From contig DASVAW010000078.1 in assembly GCA_036376135.1 (NCBI GenBank), positions 1-38,865 on the forward strand: 38,865 nt of DNA, in the 5' to 3' direction. The translations under genes and the position numbers were made by a program. The first letter of the stretch is position 1. Each line of letters starts with the position of its first letter. Positions 1-7,385 of the stretch are shown here, piece by piece. Under the pieces are notes generated by a model. That model saw nothing but the letters and a program-made list of their open reading frames with translations. It had not been told where the DNA came from and ran no database searches. The stretch is from Candidatus Polarisedimenticolaceae bacterium (lineage in GTDB: Bacteria > Acidobacteriota > Polarisedimenticolia > Polarisedimenticolales > DASRJG01).

Positions 1-183
1 TGGATCATCCGGATCAACGCGGCCGCGCGCCTGCACGACATGTCGTACTCGACCCTGATGCACGCGCTCAAGGTCGCCGGCGTCGGCCTCGATCGGAAGA
101 TCCTGGCCGATCTCGCCGTGCGCGACCCGCAGGCGTTCGGCGCGGTGGTCCAGGCGGCGAGGCAGGCGGCGGCGCACGCCTGA
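1..183 (+). CDS. rplT: 50S ribosomal protein L20, C-terminal part
   Basis: The window opens inside an open frame that ends at TGA 181-183 and gives about 60 residues. The start [16 protein letters not shown], followed by the stretch around [17 protein letters not shown], is the typical C-terminal half of ribosomal protein L20, which binds 23S rRNA early in assembly of the large subunit. The 5' part lies outside the window. pheS begins 13 nt after the stop, matching the widespread order infC-rpmI-rplT-pheS-pheT, so the three genes here are probably co-transcribed. Confidence 0.93.
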   Translation, partial: WIIRINAAARLHDMSYSTLMHALKVAGVGLDRKILADLAVRDPQAFGAVVQAARQAAAHA

Positions 184-196
184 GCCGGGGTCTGCC

Positions 197-1243
197 GTGA
201 GCGCGGACCTCGAACGGATCGGGGCGGCATTCGACGCCGCCCTCGCCGCAGCCGGCTCCGATGCGGCCGCCGTCGAGGCGGTGCGGGTTCGCTTTCTCGG
301 GAAGAAGGGTGAGCTGACGGCGCTCCTCAAGGGGCTCGGCGCCGTACCGCCGGAGGACCGGCCGCGCGCCGGCCAGGAGGTGAACGCCCTGCGCCGGCGC
401 TTCGAGGGGGCCGTGGACGAGGCGGTCGCGCGCGCGGCGGACGCGGAGCGCCTGAGGGCCGTCGACCGGGAACGGGTCGACCCGACGCTCGCCGCAAGGG
501 TGCCGCCGGCGGGGTCGCTCCATCCCGTCACGCGCACCCGGCGCGACCTCGAGACGGTGTTCCGCTCGATGGGATTCACCGTGGAGCAGGGACCGGAGGC
601 CGAGGACGACTTCCACAACTTCGAGGCGCTGAACCTCCCCGCCGACCATCCCGCGAGGGACGCGACCGACACGTTCTACCTCGACGGCGGACTCCTGCTG
701 CGCACGCACACCTCGCCGGTGCAGATCCGAACGATGCGGCGCCAGCGGCCGCCGATCCGGATGATCTGCCCGGGGCGCGTCTACCGGAAAGACCTCGACG
801 CGACGCACCTGCCGATGTTCCACCAGCTCGAGGGGCTCGTCGTCGGCGAGGGGATCTCGCTCGCCGACCTCAAGGGAACGATGGCGGCGGTCTGGAGCCG
901 GTTCTTCGGCGACGACGTCGTCGTACGCCTTCGTCCCGGGTACTTCCCGTTCGTCGAGCCCGGGTGCGAGTTCGACATCTCCTGCCGCGTCTGCGGCGGA
1001 GGGGGGCGCACGGCCGACGGCGTCGGCTGCCGGGCCTGCAAGGCCTCCGGCTGGCTGGAGATGGGGGGCGCGGGGATGGTGCATCCGCGCGTCTTCGAGG
1101 CGGTCGGAATCGACGCCGAGCGGTACACGGGCTGGGCCTTCGGCCTCGGGATCGACCGGATCGCCATGCAGCGCTTCGGCGTCGACGACCTGCGCCTGCT
1201 CATCGAGAACGACGTCCGATTCCTCCGACAGCTCGCGGAGTAG
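197..1243 (+). CDS. pheS: Phenylalanyl-tRNA synthetase alpha subunit
   Basis: 348 residues starting at GTG 197, close to the usual length for bacterial PheS. It is the catalytic subunit of the (alpha-beta)2 enzyme that charges tRNA-Phe in the cytoplasm. An N-terminal coiled-coil arm (about 1-90) is followed by the class II core: motif 2 region LLRTHTSPVQIRTM and motif 3 region FGLGIDRIAMQRFG near the C-terminus. Cys263, Cys266, Cys278 and Cys281 form a CxxC...CxxC pair just before GWLEMGGAGMVHP; such a cysteine cluster occurs in Thermus-type PheS and not in the E. coli protein, and probably binds zinc (inference). pheT begins 3 nt after the stop. No strong Shine-Dalgarno sequence precedes the GTG, so coupling to rplT is likely. 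Confidence 0.97.
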   Translation: MSADLERIGAAFDAALAAAGSDAAAVEAVRVRFLGKKGELTALLKGLGAVPPEDRPRAGQEVNALRRRFEGAVDEAVARAADAERLRAVDRERVDPTLAARVPPAGSLHPVTRTRRDLETVFRSMGFTVEQGPEAEDDFHNFEALNLPADHPARDATDTFYLDGGLLLRTHTSPVQIRTMRRQRPPIRMICPGRVYRKDLDATHLPMFHQLEGLVVGEGISLADLKGTMAAVWSRFFGDDVVVRLRPGYFPFVEPGCEFDISCRVCGGGGRTADGVGCRACKASGWLEMGGAGMVHPRVFEAVGIDAERYTGWAFGLGIDRIAMQRFGVDDLRLLIENDVRFLRQLAE

Positions 1244-1246
1244 CCC

Positions 1247-3313
1247 GTGCTCGTCTCCGTCGCCTGGATCAAGTCGCTCCTTCCGGGGCTCCCGGGAGCC
1301 GCCGAGGTCGCCCGCGTCCTCACCGCGCGCGGCCTCACCGTCGATGCGATCGCGAACGCCGGAGCCGACGTGGTGCTCGACGTCGACGTTCCGGCGAACC
1401 GCCCCGACGCCCTCGGGCACCTCGGCGTCGCGCGGGAGATCGCCGCGGGGCTCGGGATCCCCTTCCAGCCCGTGTACGAGGCTCCCGCCGGCTCGGGCGC
1501 GCCCGCGACCGCCGCCGTCCGCGTGGCGATCGACGACGAGGATCTCTGCCGGCGCTACACCGCGGGGCTCGTGCGCGGCGTCCGCGTGGGCCCCTCTCCC
1601 GAATGGGTCGTCGCCCGCCTCGAGGCGTGCGGCCTGCGCTCCATCAACAACGTCGTCGACGCCTCGAACCTCGTCCTTCTCGAGCTCGGGCAACCCGTCC
1701 ATTTCTTCGACCTCGCCCGGCTCTCCGGTCCGGAGATCCGCATCCGCCGCGCCGCCGAAGGGGAAGTCCTCGTCAGCCTCGACGGGGGCGAGCGCCGGCT
1801 CGCACCGGACATGCTCGTCATCGCCGACGACCGCCGGCCGGTCGCCCTCGCCGGCGTGATGGGGGGCGCCGACAGCGAGATCGGCGAAACCACGAGCGAC
1901 GTGCTGATCGAAGCCGCCTGGTTCCTGCCCGGCTCGGTCCGGCGCACGGCGCGCCGGCTCGGCATGTCGACCGAGGCGAGCCAGCGCTTCGAGCGCGGTT
2001 GCGATCCGGAGGCTCCGCTCGCGGCGCAGCACCTCTCGATGCGCCTGCTCATGGAGCTTTGCGGCGGCACCGCGGCCCCCGGGGTGGTCGACCTCTACCC
2101 GGGCCGCCGCGCCCCCGCCCGCCTGAGCGTGCGCCTCGAGCGCGCCGCCACGCTCCTCGGATACGCGCCGGCGCGCAACGAGGCGCGGCGCGCCCTCGAG
2201 GCCGTCGGCTGCCGCATCGCCGCCGCCGACGCCACCTCGTTCGAGGTCGAACCGCCGAGCTGGCGCGTCGATCTCGAGCGCGAAGCCGACCTCGTGGAGG
2301 AGATCGGGCGCCACATCGGCTACGACCGGATCCCGACGGCGTCGATCCCCCTCGCCCCGGCGGGCACCGGGGTCCCGTCGGACGCCGACGAGGAGCGCGT
2401 TCGCGATCGCCTCGCCGCGCTCGGTTTCCACGAAGCCTTCAGCTACGCGATGATCGGTCCCGGGGAGGACGCGGGGTTCGCCGCGGACGACGACCCGGCG
2501 CCGCTCGCGTTGACGAATCCGATCTCGGAATCGCTCGGCTGGCTGCGGCGGTCCCTTCTCCCCGCGCTCGCCGCGGCGGCCGCCGCCAACCTGCGCCGCG
2601 GCGTCGACGACGTCCGGCTCTTCGAGGCGGGACGCGTCTTCCTGCCGACCGGTCGAGGCGCGTTTCCGCGCGAGCCGATGCGGGTCGGAATCGCGTGGGC
2701 CGGCGCGGCGACGCCCCGCCACTGGTCGGCGCCCGCGCGGCCGCTCGACCTCTGGGACATCGCGGGTGCGGTCGAGGCGGTCCTCCACCTGCTCCGACCG
2801 CAGGGCGCGTTCGAACGCGGCCGAAGCGCGCGCACCTGCTTCCAGCCCGGACGGTCGATCACCTGGGCGGGCCCGGCGGGGGCGACCGTGGCCTGGTGCG
2901 GACAACTCGACCCCGCCGTCGCCGCCGCCCTCGAAGCCCCCGGGCCGATCTACCTCGCCGAGGTCGATCTCGACGCCGTCGCGACGCTGCCGAGGGTCCT
3001 GCCCCAGCACCGCCCGGTCCCCCGCGTTCCGGCGAGCTGGCGCGATCTGTCCCTGCTGTGCGCTGCCGGGGTCGAGGCGGGAGCGGTCCTCGCGGCCTTG
3101 TCGGCGGTCCCGTCGCCGGCTCCGGCCTCGTTCGAGGTGGTCGACCGCTTCGAGGGGGCCCCCCTTCGCGAGGGCGAAGTCTCGCTGACGGTGCGTGTTA
3201 TCCTCCGCCCGCTCGAGCGGACGCTGGAGGACGCGGTGACCGAGAGTTACCGAACCGCGCTCGTCCTCGCCCTCGACCGGGTTCCCGGCGTGAAGATGCG
3301 CGCGGGGGCATGA
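1247..3313 (+). CDS. pheT: Phenylalanyl-tRNA synthetase beta subunit, compact form without the OB-fold insert
   Basis: 688 residues from GTG 1247. Bacterial PheT is usually near 780-800 residues. The N-terminal B1 segment (VSVAWIKSLLPGLP, then GLTVDAIANAGADVVLDVDV) passes directly into PANRPDALGHLGVAREIAAG, so the roughly 110-residue EMAP/OB-fold tRNA-binding domain (B2) normally inserted here is absent. The editing domain B3/B4 is present (INNVVDASNLVLLELGQPVH), as are B5, the catalytic-like core and the C-terminal ferredoxin-like anticodon-binding domain (from about PRVPASWRDLSLL to the end). The subunit should still pair with PheS, proofread and bind the tRNA anticodon, but with a reduced tRNA contact surface. 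Its stop is 12 nt before the next ATG. Confidence 0.95.
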   Translation: MLVSVAWIKSLLPGLPGAAEVARVLTARGLTVDAIANAGADVVLDVDVPANRPDALGHLGVAREIAAGLGIPFQPVYEAPAGSGAPATAAVRVAIDDEDLCRRYTAGLVRGVRVGPSPEWVVARLEACGLRSINNVVDASNLVLLELGQPVHFFDLARLSGPEIRIRRAAEGEVLVSLDGGERRLAPDMLVIADDRRPVALAGVMGGADSEIGETTSDVLIEAAWFLPGSVRRTARRLGMSTEASQRFERGCDPEAPLAAQHLSMRLLMELCGGTAAPGVVDLYPGRRAPARLSVRLERAATLLGYAPARNEARRALEAVGCRIAAADATSFEVEPPSWRVDLEREADLVEEIGRHIGYDRIPTASIPLAPAGTGVPSDADEERVRDRLAALGFHEAFSYAMIGPGEDAGFAADDDPAPLALTNPISESLGWLRRSLLPALAAAAAANLRRGVDDVRLFEAGRVFLPTGRGAFPREPMRVGIAWAGAATPRHWSAPARPLDLWDIAGAVEAVLHLLRPQGAFERGRSARTCFQPGRSITWAGPAGATVAWCGQLDPAVAAALEAPGPIYLAEVDLDAVATLPRVLPQHRPVPRVPASWRDLSLLCAAGVEAGAVLAALSAVPSPAPASFEVVDRFEGAPLREGEVSLTVRVILRPLERTLEDAVTESYRTALVLALDRVPGVKMRAGA

Positions 3314-3325
3314 CGGAATGGACAC

Positions 3326-3556
3326 ATGAGCGAAGCCGCTGTTAAGCTTCTGGAGGCTCGCATCGGAGAGGCCGTCGAACGGCTCCGGGAGCTCGCCGCG
3401 CAGCGGCGGGCGCTCGAGACCGAACGGTCGAGGCTGCTCGACGAAGTCGACGCCCTCCAGCGCGAGCTGACGTCGTCCCGCGACGACGGCCGGCGGCGGG
3501 ATGTCGAGCTTCGCTCCGCCCTTGCGGACGCTCTCGCGGCGCTCGGCGAGGAGTGA
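3326..3556 (+). CDS. Short coiled-coil protein, ZapB-like
   Basis: 76 residues from ATG 3326. Nearly the whole chain is charged heptad-repeat sequence (for example LLEARIGEAVERLRELAAQ, then RALETERSRLLDEVDALQRE), predicting one continuous coiled coil without signal peptide or membrane segment. Its stop overlaps the zapA region, so the pair is surely co-expressed. In many bacteria a small coiled-coil protein of this kind precedes zapA. ZapB of E. coli is a similar-sized pure coiled coil that bundles at the division site through ZapA. Function as a division-ring accessory is inferred from form and position; coiled coils carry little family-specific sequence, so orthology with ZapB cannot be claimed. 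Confidence 0.8.
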   Translation: MSEAAVKLLEARIGEAVERLRELAAQRRALETERSRLLDEVDALQRELTSSRDDGRRRDVELRSALADALAALGEE

Positions 3557-3558
3557 CG

Positions 3559-3894
3559 ATGTCGGACGCCTCGACCGGCGAGCCCACGCCGGTGACGATC
3601 TTCGGTCGGACCTACAGCCTCCGCGGCGGAGGCGATCCGACTTATCTCGGCCTCCTCGCGAAGGAGGTCGACCGCCGCATGCGGGAGGTCGCGGAGGCGA
3701 CCGGCACCGCGGACACGCTGAAGGTGGCGATCCTCGCCGCCCTCAACATTGCCGACGACAACCTGAGGGCCCGCCAGGCGTCCCCGTCCGCTTGGGACGA
3801 GGCCGCAGTGGGCCGCATGACCCGCCTGCTCGAAGAGATCCTCGACGAGACGGGCGGCCGCTCCGATGCCGGCGACGCCGGCCGGGCGGAGTGA
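3559..3894 (+). CDS. zapA: Cell division protein ZapA
   Basis: 111 residues. I place the start at ATG 3559 because GAGGAG at 3548-3553 sits at good ribosome-binding distance; an in-frame GTG at 3553 is the alternative and adds two residues. The ZapA pattern is clear: VTIFGRTYSLRGGGDPTYL, then LAKEVDRRMREVAE, a helical middle with LKVAILAALNIADDN, and a charged C-terminal coil. ZapA tetramers cross-link FtsZ filaments and stabilise the Z ring. The gene follows the ZapB-like coil and precedes a 6S RNA candidate, the same order (zapA then ssrS) seen in E. coli and many other bacteria. Confidence 0.9.
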   Translation: MSDASTGEPTPVTIFGRTYSLRGGGDPTYLGLLAKEVDRRMREVAEATGTADTLKVAILAALNIADDNLRARQASPSAWDEAAVGRMTRLLEEILDETGGRSDAGDAGRAE

Positions 3895-3912
3895 TCGCGT
3901 GATTCGGAAGGA

Positions 3913-4112
3913 CGACTTCGGATTCCCCTGTGGAGTGCGTGATGGATTGAAGCGCTTGAGCCAACGTCGAATACCCGGGATCCCGCCGTCGCGCCGCGAG
4001 GAGCAAGCCCCTCTCCGAAGGGGAAGCCCAAGGCGGCCGCAGGGATCCCACCTGAGGGACCTGGTTCAACGGGTCCGATCCACACGGCTCTCGCGGGGGT
4101 TTCCGGACTTCT
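3913..4112 (+). ncRNA. ssrS: Candidate 6S RNA (RNA polymerase regulator)
   Basis: The 277-nt gap between zapA and rny holds no convincing ORF but has the layout of a 6S RNA of about 200 nt. The ends pair: ACTTCGGATTCCCC (3915-3928) opposes GGGGTTTCCGGACT (4096-4109), 11 of 14 positions matching. After the 5' stem come CCCTGTGGAGTGCGTGAT and GCGCTTGAGCC, like the 5' side of the 6S bubble; on the 3' side CACCTGAGGGACCTGGTTCA recalls the CACCUUGAACCAAGG block of E. coli 6S RNA. An internal hairpin (CCCCT/AGGGG type) lies at 4009-4024 and a GGACC/GGTCC hairpin at 4057-4076. 6S RNA mimics an open promoter and sequesters sigma-70 holoenzyme. Position after zapA is strong support. No U-tract terminator is visible at the 3' end, and the exact ends are uncertain. 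Confidence 0.72.
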
Positions 4113-4171
4113 TCTGATCGGCGCGACCTCGCGCTCGGCCGCGGCGCCTGGAGCGAGCTGGAGGCTCGAAG

Positions 4172-5710
4172 GTGACCGGCCTGCAGTGGTTCGACATCAT
4201 CGGCGCCGGCATCGCGGTCCTGCTCGCGGCCGCGGGAGCGTGGAGCGCCTGGCACATGCGCCGGCAGGCGTATGACGACGCGGAGCGCATCAAGCTCGAC
4301 GCCCGCGCCGAAGGCGAAGCGCGCGCCAACGAGATTCTGGTCGGGGCGCAGGAGAAGGCCGTCGCGCTCGGCGAGGAGGCCGACCGCCGCGAGGCCGACC
4401 TCGACGCCCGCGAGTCCGCCCTCGACGCCCGCGCACGGCAGCTGGAATCCGACGTCGCCGCCATCGACCGCCAGCGAAAGGAGCTCGAGAGGCGCTCCAC
4501 CGTCGTCACGCGCAACGAGGAGCGCTCCCGGGAGGCGCTCGCCGTCGCCCTCGCGAACGAGGCTCAGGCGCTGCGCTCCCTCGAGCGCGTCGCGGGCCTT
4601 TCCGCCGAGGAAGCGCGTGCGGAGCTCGTGCGGACGATCGAGGACGAGGCCCGCAGGGAGGGGGCCCGGATCGCGCGACGGATCGAGGAGGAGGCCCGTG
4701 AGCGCGCCGCGCGCGACGCCGTGGGGCTCGTGGTCGACGCCGCGCAGCGGGTCACCGTGCGGGAGCCGGTGGAGTCCGCCGTCACCTTCGTGAAGCTCCC
4801 GAGCGACGAGATGAAGGGCCGGATCATCGGCCGCGAAGGGCGCAACATCCGCGCGCTCGAATACGCGACGGGGATCGACGTCATCGTGGACGACACGCCC
4901 CAGGCGATCCTCATCAGCTCGTTCGACCCCGTCCGTCGCGAGGTGGCGAGGCTGTCGATCGACCGCCTCCTCGAGGACGGGCGCATCCACCCCGCCAAGA
5001 TCGAGGAGGTCGTGGCGAAGGTGAAGGAGGAGTTCGAGGGGATCGTCGAGGAGGCCGGGCGACAGGCCGCGTTCGAGCTCGGCATCGCCGAGCTCGCGCC
5101 GCGGCTCGCGCGACTGGTCGGACGGATGCGCCTGCGGTATCACCACGGCCGGAGCCTGCTCGCGCACGCCGCCGAGGTCGGGCTGCTCGCCGGGCACATG
5201 GCGTCCGAGATCGGCGCCCGCGCGGACGTGGCGCGGCGCGCGGGGCTGCTCCACGAGATCGGGCGCGTGGACGAGACGGCGACGGGTCCCGCGGCGCTCG
5301 CCTCGGCGGACATCGCCGCCAAGGCCGGAGAACGCGACGTGGTCGTGCACGCCATCCAGGCGATGCACCCCGACGTCGCGCCGAAATCCGTCGAGGCGCT
5401 CCTGCTCCGGGTCGCGAACCGGATCTCCGACAATCGGCCCGGGGCGCGCAAGGACAACCTCGACGTGTTCATCGAGCGTCTCACGCGCCTCGAGAAGGTG
5501 GCGTCGTCGTTTCCGGGCGTGCGGCAGGCCTACGCCGTTCGCGCGGGGAAGGAGGTTCGCGTGATCGTGGACGCGGACACCGCGGGAGACGATCGCGCCT
5601 ACGCCCTCGCCAAGGAGGTGGCCCGCGCGCTCGAGTCCCAGCTCGACTTCCCCGGCGAGATCAAGGTCAACGTGATCCGCGAGACCCGCGCCGTGCAGTA
5701 CGCGGTGTGA
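4172..5710 (+). CDS. rny: Ribonuclease Y homologue with altered HD active site
   Basis: 512 residues from GTG 4172, preceded by GGAGG at 4160-4164. Order: N-terminal membrane helix (about 5-27), long charged coiled coil (about 35-190), KH domain around VKLPSDEMKGRIIGREGRNI, HD domain (about 325-440) and the conserved RNase Y C-terminus ending FPGEIKVNVIRETRAVQYAV. RNase Y is the membrane-bound endonuclease that starts mRNA decay in many bacteria. Compared with the B. subtilis sequence recalled from memory, conserved HD-domain residues are changed: the HD pair is H361-E362, the His of the GSHVEIG block is A374, the first His of the AHHGD block is M398, and the Asp of AADALSAARPGAR is N416. The His of LLAHAAEV remains. 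Nuclease activity is therefore doubtful, though fold and membrane anchor are intact. Its stop overlaps the ispA start. Confidence 0.93.
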   Translation: MTGLQWFDIIGAGIAVLLAAAGAWSAWHMRRQAYDDAERIKLDARAEGEARANEILVGAQEKAVALGEEADRREADLDARESALDARARQLESDVAAIDRQRKELERRSTVVTRNEERSREALAVALANEAQALRSLERVAGLSAEEARAELVRTIEDEARREGARIARRIEEEARERAARDAVGLVVDAAQRVTVREPVESAVTFVKLPSDEMKGRIIGREGRNIRALEYATGIDVIVDDTPQAILISSFDPVRREVARLSIDRLLEDGRIHPAKIEEVVAKVKEEFEGIVEEAGRQAAFELGIAELAPRLARLVGRMRLRYHHGRSLLAHAAEVGLLAGHMASEIGARADVARRAGLLHEIGRVDETATGPAALASADIAAKAGERDVVVHAIQAMHPDVAPKSVEALLLRVANRISDNRPGARKDNLDVFIERLTRLEKVASSFPGVRQAYAVRAGKEVRVIVDADTAGDDRAYALAKEVARALESQLDFPGEIKVNVIRETRAVQYAV

Positions 5711-6582
5711 TCGTGGCGGCCGACCTCGCCTCCTGGATCGAGCTGCGCCGCCCGCAGGTGGAGCGCGCGCTCGAGCGCATCCTCCCCGCTCCCGAAGGGC
5801 CCGCGGCGACGGCGATCGAGGCGATGCGATACGCGGTCTTCGGCGGCGGCAAGCGCCTGCGCCCGCTGCTGGCGGTCGCCGCCTACGAGGCCTGCGGGGG
5901 TGCCGCCGAGACGACGCCCTGGGAGCCGGCCGCGGCGCTCGAGCTCGTGCACACCTACTCGCTCGTGCACGACGACCTCCCGGCGATGGACGACGACGAC
6001 CTCCGCCGCGGACGGGCGACGGTCCACCGGGCGTACGGCGAGGCGGAGGCGATCCTCGCCGGCGACGGCCTGCTGACGCTGGCCTTCGAGGTCCTCGCGC
6101 GCCACCCGGAGGCGGTCGCCGCCGTCGCGCGCGCCGCGGGGATCGGCGGGATGGTCGGCGGGCAGATGGCCGATCTCGAAGCCGAGGGGCGCGCGACCGA
6201 CCTGGACGGCGTCGTCTGGATCCACGCGCACAAGACGGGAGCGCTGCTCGCCGCGTCGGCGGAGCTCGGCGCCATCCTCGCCGGCGCGCCGACGGCGGCG
6301 CGCGACGCCCTCGGGGACTACGGACGCGCCCTCGGCCTCGCCTTCCAGGCCCACGACGACGTCCTCGACCTGGTCGCCGACGCCCGGACGCTGGGGAAGA
6401 CCCCGGGGAAGGACCGCGACGCCGGCAAGGCCACGATCCCCTCCCTGCTGGGCCTCGACGGCGCCCGCGAGGAAGCGGCGCGGTGGGCCGAGCGCGCGGA
6501 GCGCTGTCTCGACGGCGTCCCGCTCGCGTCGCGCGACACGCTCGCCGCGTTCGCGCGGTGGTCGGTCGCTCGGGCCGCGTGA
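5707..6582 (+). CDS. ispA: Short-chain polyprenyl (farnesyl/geranylgeranyl) diphosphate synthase
   Basis: 291 residues from GTG 5707, whose codon overlaps the rny stop; GTG 5713 is a possible alternative. It condenses isopentenyl diphosphate with allylic diphosphates to give C15-C20 precursors for undecaprenyl phosphate, quinones and carotenoids. FGGGKRLRPLL provides the IPP-binding basic residues. The first Asp-rich motif is DDLPAMD beginning at Asp89, with the two-residue insert typical of bacterial FPP synthases; the second is HDDVLDL with Asp217, Asp218 and Asp221. GKTPGKDRDAGKATIPSLLG is the conserved C-terminal loop. Product length cannot be settled from sequence. The usual dxs neighbour is absent between this gene and tlyA. 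Confidence 0.95.
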   Translation: MIVAADLASWIELRRPQVERALERILPAPEGPAATAIEAMRYAVFGGGKRLRPLLAVAAYEACGGAAETTPWEPAAALELVHTYSLVHDDLPAMDDDDLRRGRATVHRAYGEAEAILAGDGLLTLAFEVLARHPEAVAAVARAAGIGGMVGGQMADLEAEGRATDLDGVVWIHAHKTGALLAASAELGAILAGAPTAARDALGDYGRALGLAFQAHDDVLDLVADARTLGKTPGKDRDAGKATIPSLLGLDGAREEAARWAERAERCLDGVPLASRDTLAAFARWSVARAA

Positions 6583-7385
6583 AGCGCGTCCGCGCCGACC
6601 AGCTCCTCGTCGAGCGGGGGCTCGCCGGAACCCGCGCGAAGGCGCAGGCGCTCATCCTCGCCGGGCGCGTGACGCGCGCGGGCCGGCGCGTCGAGAAGGC
6701 CGGCGAGAAGCTCCCCGAGGATGTCCCGCTCGAGGTCGCCGAAGGGCCCCGTCACGTCAGCCGCGCGGGAGGCAAGCTCGAGGGCGCGCTCGAGGCCTTC
6801 TCGGTCGACCCTGCCGGGAGAGAGGCCCTCGACGTCGGGGCCTCGACCGGGGGCTTCACGCAGGTGCTGCTCGAGCGGGGAGCGTCCCGGGTCGCGGCCG
6901 TGGACGTGGGCCGCGGGCAGCTCGACTGGTCCCTGCGGACCGACCCGCGGGTCGTCGTCCTCGACGGCCTCAACGCGCGCAACCTGGAGGCGGGGCGGCT
7001 CCCCTTCCGTCCTTCGCTCGCCGTCGTCGATGTATCCTTCATCTCGCTCCGGCTGGTCCTGCCCGCGATCGCCGCGACGCTCGCGGAAGGGGGGGAGGTC
7101 GTCGCGCTCGTGAAGCCCCAGTTCGAGGTCGGCCGCGGCAAGGTCGGTCCGGGCGGCATCGTCCGCGACCGCGTCCTCCACGGGGAGGTCCTTCACGCCC
7201 TCGCCGCGTTCGCCCGGGATTCCGGCTGGGGCGTCCACGGCGTGGCCCCGTCGCTCGTCCCCGGCGCGGAGGGGAACCTCGAGTTCTTCCTGCACCTGGT
7301 CCCCGCTGCCGGAGGGCTGTCCGCCGCCGAGATCGCGCGCCGCATCGACCGGGCGGTCGCCGGCGCGCACGGAGATCCCGCGTGA
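6579..7385 (+). CDS. tlyA: TlyA-family rRNA 2'-O-methyltransferase
   Basis: 268 residues from GTG 6579 within the overlap GTGA shared with the ispA stop. The open frame runs further upstream, but homology begins at VKRVRADQLLVERGLAG, so the upstream part is shadow of ispA. An N-terminal S4 RNA-binding domain (about 1-60) is followed by an FtsJ-like SAM methyltransferase: SAM loop LDVGASTGGFTQVLLERGA, VVDVSFISLRLVLPAI, and LVKPQFEVGRGKVGPGGIVR. TlyA of Mycobacterium methylates riboses in 16S and 23S rRNA and sets capreomycin sensitivity; older annotations call it a hemolysin. Placement between ispA and nadK is common in bacterial genomes. Confidence 0.94.
   Translation: MKRVRADQLLVERGLAGTRAKAQALILAGRVTRAGRRVEKAGEKLPEDVPLEVAEGPRHVSRAGGKLEGALEAFSVDPAGREALDVGASTGGFTQVLLERGASRVAAVDVGRGQLDWSLRTDPRVVVLDGLNARNLEAGRLPFRPSLAVVDVSFISLRLVLPAIAATLAEGGEVVALVKPQFEVGRGKVGPGGIVRDRVLHGEVLHALAAFARDSGWGVHGVAPSLVPGAEGNLEFFLHLVPAAGGLSAAEIARRIDRAVAGAHGDPA

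Noticed and set aside
184-196. A tRNA-Phe-responsive attenuator or T-box before pheS
   Set aside because: The gap from rplT to pheS is 13 nt; any leader would have to lie upstream of the window.
68-3325. A 1085-codon open frame on the minus strand across pheS and pheT
   Set aside because: It is the antisense shadow of GC-rich coding DNA: Arg/Glu/Gly-rich low-complexity sequence with no family likeness, while the plus strand holds complete PheS and PheT.
3743-6655. A 970-codon minus-strand frame over zapA, the 6S candidate, rny and ispA
   Set aside because: It runs antisense through well-supported genes and an RNA gene and is dominated by Arg/Pro/Ala runs.
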